Below the pieces are notes generated by a model, which worked only from the letters and a program-made list of their open reading frames with translations, was not told where the DNA came from and did not search any database. DNA of 64,000 nucleotides from Candidatus Anammoxibacter sp. (lineage in GTDB: Bacteria > Planctomycetota > Brocadiia > Brocadiales > Anammoxibacteraceae): positions 1 to 64,000 of the forward strand of contig JAIQZO010000108.1 in assembly GCA_021777055.1 (NCBI GenBank). Reading direction: 5' to 3'. Positions 19,154 to 28,100 of the stretch are shown here, piece after piece. Every line of letters starts with the position of its first letter. Position 1 is the first letter of the stretch. A program made the translations under genes and the position numbers.

Positions 19154-22100
19154 GTGGGGGATAAAGAGATGCTTAGAAACTGGCGAGACCGTGAGAAAGT
19201 CAAATACCTATCAATAATTATCGTAATATCAATCTGCTATTCGCTGTTCTTTCCTCCGATTGCGCAAGTAAGCGCAGCTGAACAATCTGTAACGCAACAG
19301 ATAATAAACAGTATGCAGCAGGCGGACATGTTTGCTGATATGAGGTCAGATTTTCGGAATCTGGTTGTTGCTGAGAACAGCCCTGTAACACCAGATAATG
19401 TTCTTCGCAGTAATGCCGGGCTGAACAAGCGTGGTCACGATAATAAAGCCTCCCCTGAATATGCCCTTCTTCATGCCGGCAAGAGAGAACAATCTGAAAT
19501 AACAACAGACCACACAGGCAGGAGAATCATCGGCTTTCACGTAAATCCGCAAAAGAGAAGTATACTCCCAGCCCGAAAAACCTGGTCTTCTCACACAGTA
19601 TCAACTCAATCGGTTCCAATCGTCGGGTTTGTAATTGATCCTGAACTGAAGAGAGTCAAACCAATAAAAAAAGCACAAGTAGGTACAAGGACACTTGTAT
19701 CCGGTAAACAAACAGCTTCCCCCTCAAGCATAATTGAAAACCAGTGCGATGTTACTGCACCCGCACGCGTGCTTCGTCACTGTTACGATGACAGTGAATC
19801 TGATTGCAACAATGATGCGGAACTGTGGTTGTCACATTATGAATTTGAATATAAAGAGGGCAATCTCCTGGAGATTCACGCATCATACAAAAACATTACC
19901 GTTTCAGAATCCTTTCAGCAACCATTCTGTTTTACTGTAAATGAAGAAGAAACTACCCTTGATAAAATTGAGGTTATTACTCTACCTGTACCGGAAGAGC
20001 TTCAGAATACCTTTGGTGACGACAAAGTCCTCAGCCCCGGTGAAAAAACAACAGTACTCACCTATTCAGTTGTTCACAAAGGGGAACCATTTAATCTTTT
20101 TATAGATGCGAATGCTGTGGTGGAGAGCGATACGGTCTGTAATGTTGAGAACATGTGCGAGGCTTCTGGGGATTCTCGTATGCTTGAACTCTGTAATGAG
20201 GAATCTGAGACAAACTGTGGCGAAGGAACAGAGTTGTGGATGTCCACGTTCAAAGAGGCATTCATGTCAGATACTCTATTAGAGATTACCGCGTCATTCA
20301 AGAATATTACCGATACAAAAATCTTTCAACAACCTCTCTGCTTTACCGTAAATGATGAGACTCTCTGTGACAAAATAGATCTTATTACACTGCCAGAGCA
20401 GGATGCACTTTCAAATGCATTTAGTGATGACGGGTTTCTCTCTCCTGGTGAAACTACAAAAGAGTTAACATTCATGGTTCAACATAGGGGTGATCCTTTC
20501 AGCTTTTATATCGGCGCCAATGCTGTTTTAGAGAGGGTTTCTGGACCTACAGTAACAATAAACGCGGACCCTCTAAATATTGTAAAAGGTGAATCTACAA
20601 CTCTTACCTGGAGTTCTACAGAGGCTATCAATGCGGAGATCGACCCTGGCATTGGGGCTGTTGAGGTAGATGGTTCAATGGAGGTTTTCCCTGTAGAAAC
20701 CACAACGTATACTATCACGGTAACCGGTAATGGCGGTACTGCAACTGCCTCAACAACCGTTGTTGTAAATGATCTGCATGTGGAGTTCCATCTTTCCCAG
20801 GAAGCAGACACTGGACAGATTGGTGATGACCTTACAACTATGGATACAGTTTCTCTGGCAGGTTTTACAGATGCAAACATTGCCATCGACCTCTATTCAG
20901 ACAATGATTTGACTGCACCTGTTGCATCAACCAGGTCAGATGCAAGCGGTAATTTTCGTTTTGCAAACAGGCGGCTTTTATTAGGGGAAAATCATTTCTC
21001 TGTAACGGCAACTAATCTGGACGGTCACAAGGCTTTTTCTTCTCGAACCATAACGTATCTTCCATGCGATATTGACTCACATATCAATAAATTTTCGGTG
21101 CCGGTAGGACAGACGCCTAAAGAAGGTGATAACAGCCAGATGTTTATTCCAGGGGCAGCAGAATTTATCGGTACTTTTGTCCCGCTTTCACTACCAGTTG
21201 ACAGCAATGTTTTGGTGGTTGCCGCTGTGCTCGATGGTGATGGATTACCGGACCTTATAACATTGTCAAAAGACGCAGATGAAGTAATAATATTTCTTGA
21301 TACAAACAGTGGTTCATTAGGACCGGCAGTTCGTTATAACAGTGGAGCAGTAATGCCTACTACAATAGCTGTTGATAATTTTATAGGTAATCTCTCTCCT
21401 GATATTGCGGTTGGGCATATGGACGGTACAGTTACTTTTCTTGAAGGTCTTGGTGATGGAACTTTTATACTGCGTCCACAATCTTTTGTGACTGGGTTGG
21501 GAACGATAGTCGATATGACAGCTGCTGACTTTGACGAAGATAGTGATGTTGACCTTGCTGTGAGCGGTACAAATCAACTCACTGTTTTGATGAATGATGA
21601 TGATGCGTTGCCTGTTAGTCCCATTACGAATGGCAGTTTCGCAAATCATCTTGCCGGCTGGAAAAGTGATGTTACTGGACACGTAGTCGGAGATATTCCG
21701 GGATCTATAAATGGCTCTGGAGGCTCTGTGCTATTTCTGGAAAACTCTTCATTCCGTATTACTCTTCAGCAGACATTTATTGTGCCATCTTCCCCTGAAA
21801 CTCTCTCTTTTGACATTCTGTCGTCGAATCTTGAGGATCCTGCCGGTGGTGTACCTGATGCTTTTGAAGCATCCCTGTTAGACAGTGCGTCCAACTCGCT
21901 GGTTTCCTCCTTTGATTCCGGAGCGACGTCATTCATTAATCTTAATCCGGGAGATGACATTTCTACGGCAACCGGAGTAACGTTTGATGGCACACGTGCT
22001 ATTCTTGATATTTCCGGACTTACTCCAGGTACTGAAGCAACGTTATTCTTTGACCTCATTGGAAATCCACCGGGGACGGGTTCTTCCATTGTCTTGGATG

Positions 22101-25100
22101 ATGTAGAAATTAGTCCGGGAACTATCCTGGCAGACACATTTACGACAGTTCTTCTCCCTGGTCCCATAGGAAGTACGGAAGGGATAGGCCATTGCGATAC
22201 AGATAGTAATGATCACCTGGATATTATAGTCTCTGATGCTGGCTTTAATAAGTTAATTATCTATAATGGCGATGGTACCGGCGCTTTTGTACGTAAGGAG
22301 ATAGATGTGGCTGGTACTGTTTTTAATACACAAATAAAAGAGCGCACATCGAACTCATTGAATGCCGAGGCTACTCCTTTTGGCGATCTGTTCACCGGCA
22401 ATGTCGGTATTGGTGATGAAGATGTTTATACTCTTGATTTTGCTGCTGGACAGCAGGTTTACTTTGATGTTCTGGAAGGCGACAAGAGATCTTTCAGCTG
22501 GAGTCTTGCCGATTCGAACGGTACAGATGTATTCAGTTCAAGTGAGTTTGGTGATCAGGGACCTCACAGGATCAATCAAACCGGCCAACATACACTGCAT
22601 GTTGTGGGTAGAATTGATATACCAGAGTCGTATCAATTCCAGATATTTGAAGTGCCTGAATCGGTCACCTTACCAATTGCTATTGGTGACGTTGTAAACG
22701 GATCCATAGATGTTCCGGGCGAGAAAGATATTTATACATTTGATGCTATATCCGATCAACGGTTGTACTTTGATATACAGAAAGGGGACAAAAGATCTTT
22801 TGGCTGGAGTCTAATAGATCCGGACGGAGTGAGTATTATATTCAACGCAAGTCAGTTTGTAGATCAGGGGCCGTTTGTACTAAAGGGCACAGGCCGTTAT
22901 ACGCTGACAATGGATGGTACTAGCGATAGGAGGGATTCTTACCAGTTCCAGATATTTGATGTGCCAGATCCAGTCACCTTGCCCATTGCAGTTGGTGACA
23001 TTGTAAACGGTTTGATAGATGTTCCTGGCGAGATAGATATTTATACATTTGACGCTCTGTCCGATCAGTGGTTGTTCTTTGATGTTCAGTCGGGTGATAA
23101 AAGATCTTTTGGCTGGAGTTTAACTGATACGAACGGAGTGACTATATTCACTTCAAGCCAGTTTGGTGATCAGGGACCGTTTGTACTGGAGAGCACAGGC
23201 CTTCATACGTTGACAATAGATGGTAGTGGTGATAGGAGAAACTCTTACCAGTTTCAGATATTTGACGTTCCGGATAGTGTGCCACAGTCAATACCATTTA
23301 ATACTCATATATCAGGCTCTATAGTCATCCCAGGGCAGACACAGACTTACATTTTTGATGCTGTTGAAGATCAGGAAATCCTATTTGATATACTGTTTAA
23401 TAACAATAGGGTCCTCTATACACTTACGGATCCATCCGGAAATACAGTATTTGCAAATACAAGAGGCGACCAGTCAATTCTTTCTCTCCCGCTGACCGGC
23501 AGATACGAACTTGTTGCGGATCTTGACCAGAGCAAACTCGGTAGTTTTAGTTTTCAGGTTGTTGATGGCTCTATCGCCCCGACGGTACCATCAAGTGCAG
23601 ACCTTGTTGTAAATAATGTAACTGCTCCATTAAGAGTCATTGATAACCCAGCGCAGATCGAAGTGACGTGGACGGTTACCAATCAGGGGGACGTTTCAAC
23701 CGTTGAAGGACAATGGTACGATAGGGTCTTGTTTACTGCCGGAGGTGCTACTGGAACTATAGAAAATGCTGATCTTGTAAACTTCTCTGCGGGTGTATTA
23801 GAACAGAATCGTTTATTAGGGCCTGGGGAGAGTTACAGCCAAACAGAAACCTTTACTTTCAAAGATAACTTTACGGGTGATTTTGAAGTATTAGTAGAAA
23901 CTGATTATGATAATAGAGTATTTGAGAATCTAGATGAGGCCAATAACAGCTCTAGAGCTGAAAACCTTACAGCTGTCTATCCTGAACCGCGAAACATTGG
24001 TGGGGAGAGTATAATTAACGTCGACTATGCAGATGGTAGCCAGTTTCCATCCGGTACCACATTGAGCTTAACTGGTCAGGTCAACCTGCTTTCGGAGTCT
24101 ATCAATGCTCTCTTTGCTTTTGATCTTTCTGGTAGTACTTCACTTGTTACAGACCTGGATGCCAACTTTGATGGAACGGTAAATGATCAGGATGATCTTA
24201 ATAATGATGGTATAATTGGTGATATTCTAGATACTGAGATCGGCGCCATAATTCGTATATCAAATGATATGGCTGCCAGGGTTGATGATCTGCTTGTAGC
24301 TGCTATCCCTTTTGCGAGAACGAGCTGGCCGGCTGATCTTGGGCCGGAACTCCTAAATCAGACCTTTCGACATCCACGTACCGGTGGAACTATACCTGAT
24401 TTTGAAAGAGCATTACGATCAACAGATGTGATAAATGGTTTTTTCTCCGGCATTGATGAGTATCGTACATTCTGGATATTGGCAGGCACAAATTTTCAGT
24501 CTCCCATCGTAACCATAGACAGTATACTTGCACGAGCCCCGGATGCGGATCAACAGATTGTATATTTCCTTACTGACGGTGAATCCACTACTGGTCCCAC
24601 TGATGCGGAACTTGAGAGTTTAGCTAATCGTGGAATCATATTTCATAGTTACCAGATAACAGGTGATAATGTTACGGATCAGTTGGATGACTTGTCCCGG
24701 GCAATAGATGCCAATTCCCAATCATCAGGTGACTCAACCCTTGTTGCGGACCCTAATGATCTTGCAAATGTGTTGCTTGGCACCATTAAGCTTGCCGGCG
24801 TAACTGTAAACGGTAAGGGGGTGGAAAGTTTAGATGCCTCTGGCAACTTCTTTGCATCGGTTTCCATTCAGCCAGGTAACAATGAATTTCTTATCGAGGC
24901 TTTTGACTCAAACGGTAAGAGTATCTTCTCCACTGTTAATATTGTTGGAATTGATCCAAATCTACCACCTGGATTTACAGAACTTCAGGATATTACGGCC
25001 CTTTCAACCATCTCGTATCATGGTTCAACATTTAATCGTAAGAGCCAGACGCTTTTTGTGGACTCGTTGATTACAAATAGAGGAGATGATTCATTGGTAT

Positions 25101-28100
25101 CTCCTGTAACCGTTGTTTTTAATCCTATAACTCCATCAACTGTTAAACTGGATAACCCTGAGACATCTGATCCCCAGGGGCATCCTGCAATGATATTTGA
25201 TGATGAACTCGGTGTGGATGGTATTGCTAAAGGGGAAACGAGCCAGCCTGTTACACTCTTATTTAGCAATACAACACATGACCGATTTTCTATTAACGTT
25301 ACATTTTTTACCAGTAATAGTACTGCCCCATATTTCTCTTCTACACCGATTACAACGGCAGTTGTTGGTAAACCATACCAATATCATGCCGCTGCCAGCG
25401 ACGCAGAAAACCATAAGCTGGCATACGCTCTAACGGTATCTCCTGAAGGGATGAGCGTTGATCGTAATAGTGGGATGGTTTTGTGGACGCCTGTACCTTC
25501 TCAGGTGGGCATCCACCATGTGGAGCTAACTGTCTCTGACGGTCATGGAGGCGTAGCACGTCAGAACTATCAGGTAATCGTATGGCTCGATCTTCCTAAC
25601 AGGCCGCCCGTCTTTAGTTCTACACCGCTTACGTGGATTGCAGGGGGGAATGACTATAGGTATGCTCCGGTAGTCTCTGATTTTGATCAGGACACTTTGC
25701 TCTATTCTCTTGATGAAGCACCTGTGGGAATGAGTATTAATGCCAGTACGGGTGTGGTGGCTTTTGCTTCACCACCGGATGGACGTTATAATATTTCTAT
25801 CCGTGTTGAAGATGGAAAAGGCGGTGACGCGGTACAGTCATACGTCTTGTCGGTAGGCAGTGTCTCTTCCAATACAGAAGCTCCCCGTATATTATCCATC
25901 CCTTCGATCATAGGGGCTGTTAGTAACCTTTATCTCTATTTTCCATTAGTTCAGGATAACTTTGGAGATACATTGTCATATTCACTTGCACAGGCACCGG
26001 TTAACATGGAGATTGACAGTGATACCGGTAAGATTATGTGGACTCCTGATAATACACAGGTTGGCCCTAACGTTGTGTTGTTAAGGGTAGATGATACGCA
26101 GGGTAACTTTGTGACGCAGTTCTTTACGGTTGAAGTTAGTGCAGTATTGCAAAACCTTACTCCTGTCATTATTTCAACACCATCGTTTCTTGCGACCCAG
26201 GGTAAGCAATATCTATATGATGCTGAAGCACGGGACGGAAATGGCGATACTGTAATATTTGAACTCGCTGAAGGTCCTCAGGGAATGGCCATTGACGCGA
26301 CTACAGGTATGTTGGCCTTCACGCCTGACGGAACACAGCTTGGTATTTACAGGGTTGGTATTCGCGCAAAAGATCCATTTGGGGACAAAGGATTACAAAC
26401 CTATGATATTGATGTACGTAAGCCAAATACCGCACCGGTATTTATTTCAGTACCTGTGACCGGGACTACGGCCGGAGGCACATATAGATACAAAGCTATT
26501 GCTACAGACGAAGAAGATATGATTACTTACAGTCTGCTCACTTCACCAATCGGTATGACTATTGATAAGAGAACCGGGGTAATAAAGATGAATACCGCTA
26601 TAGCAGACATTGGAGACCATCCGATTACAGTTAATGTAACTGACGAACGAGGAGCCGTTGCTGAACAGGTATACACCCTTACTGTAAATGCAGACACTGA
26701 ACTGCCGGTTGTTTCCGTCCAGCTCTCTTCTACAGTTATAGAACCGGGTGAAACTGTTGACATACAGATATCCGCATCTGATAACACTGGAGTATCTACT
26801 ATCAAACTTGAAATTGATGGGGTTCCGACCCAGCTTGATCAAAATAACAGCGCCACGTATCTCGCAACGAAACCGGGTCTTTTTGATGTTACGGGGATTG
26901 CCACTGATTCAAGTGGTAACACCGGCATGGCTACACAAAAACTGCGTGTTATTGACCCTGCTGATGCGGAACCACCCTTTGTGGAGATAACCAGCCCGGA
27001 TAATGGTAAAACAGTTACCTATCTTACAGACATCATTGGGACAGTTAATGGGGATTCCGATCTAGAATTCTATAGGGTTGAGTATGCAAGGCTGGATCTG
27101 GTAGACATTGACGATATAGGGGCAGACAACCCGAACTGGGTTGCATTCGTATCCGGAAAAACGGATGTAATTGACAATCTACTTGGTGTCTTTGATCCGA
27201 CTCTGTTGTGTAATGATGATTATGTTGTCCGGGTAGTTGCTCAAGACTTTAGTGGTAATATTGCTATTCGAGCAATTACGCTTGGAGTTACTGGTAATGC
27301 GAAACTTGGACAGTTCAGTGTGGAGTTTACAGATCTAAGTATACCTCTGGCAGGAATTCCCATTGAAATTACCCGACGTTATAGTACGCTTGACGCAAAT
27401 GATCAGGATGACTTTGGTTATGGGTGGACATTGAAAACCGCTGACGCTAATATAAGGGAAACAATACCTCTTGGTCTTGAAGGGCAGGTTGGCTTCTTTG
27501 GGGCGGAACCATTTAAGATAGGCACTCGAGTTTATCTAACAGATCCTGATGGACGGCGAGTAGGTTTTACCTTTGAACCAACCATTGCAGTTAGCCTTTT
27601 GGGCACAGTTTTTATGCCCCATTTTACACCGGATCCGGGTGTTTTTGACCAGCTTGAAGTGGACAATGTTGCATTGAAGCAGAGGAGTGATGGTACATTT
27701 GGCCTCTTTCTTGTAGGATTTAATTACAATCCGTCAACGTACCGTCTCATCAGAAAAGATGGAACTATCTATAATCATGATCAGTTTGAGGGTTTACAAA
27801 GTGTAATTGATCGGAATGACAACGAACTTGTTTACACGAAAGATGGGATTTTTCATTCTACCGGAGTATCTATACAGTTTGTGCGTGATTCCCTGGGCCG
27901 CATTAAAGAGATAATTGACCCAGCCGGGAATAAGATTACCTATAGCTATGATCCTGCAGGGGACCTGTCAAGTGTAAGAGATCAGGAAGCCCTTGTTACA
28001 CAGTTCACCTACTATGATGATCCAGCCCACTACCTTGATGAGGTTATTGACCCGCTCGATCGCACAGCCAAACGGACCGAATATGACGAAAACGGTCGGG

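Noticed and set aside
22370-23570. Regular ~309-bp repeats considered as CRISPR or satellite
   Set aside because: Repeats are in-frame protein domains (PPC-like) without spacers.
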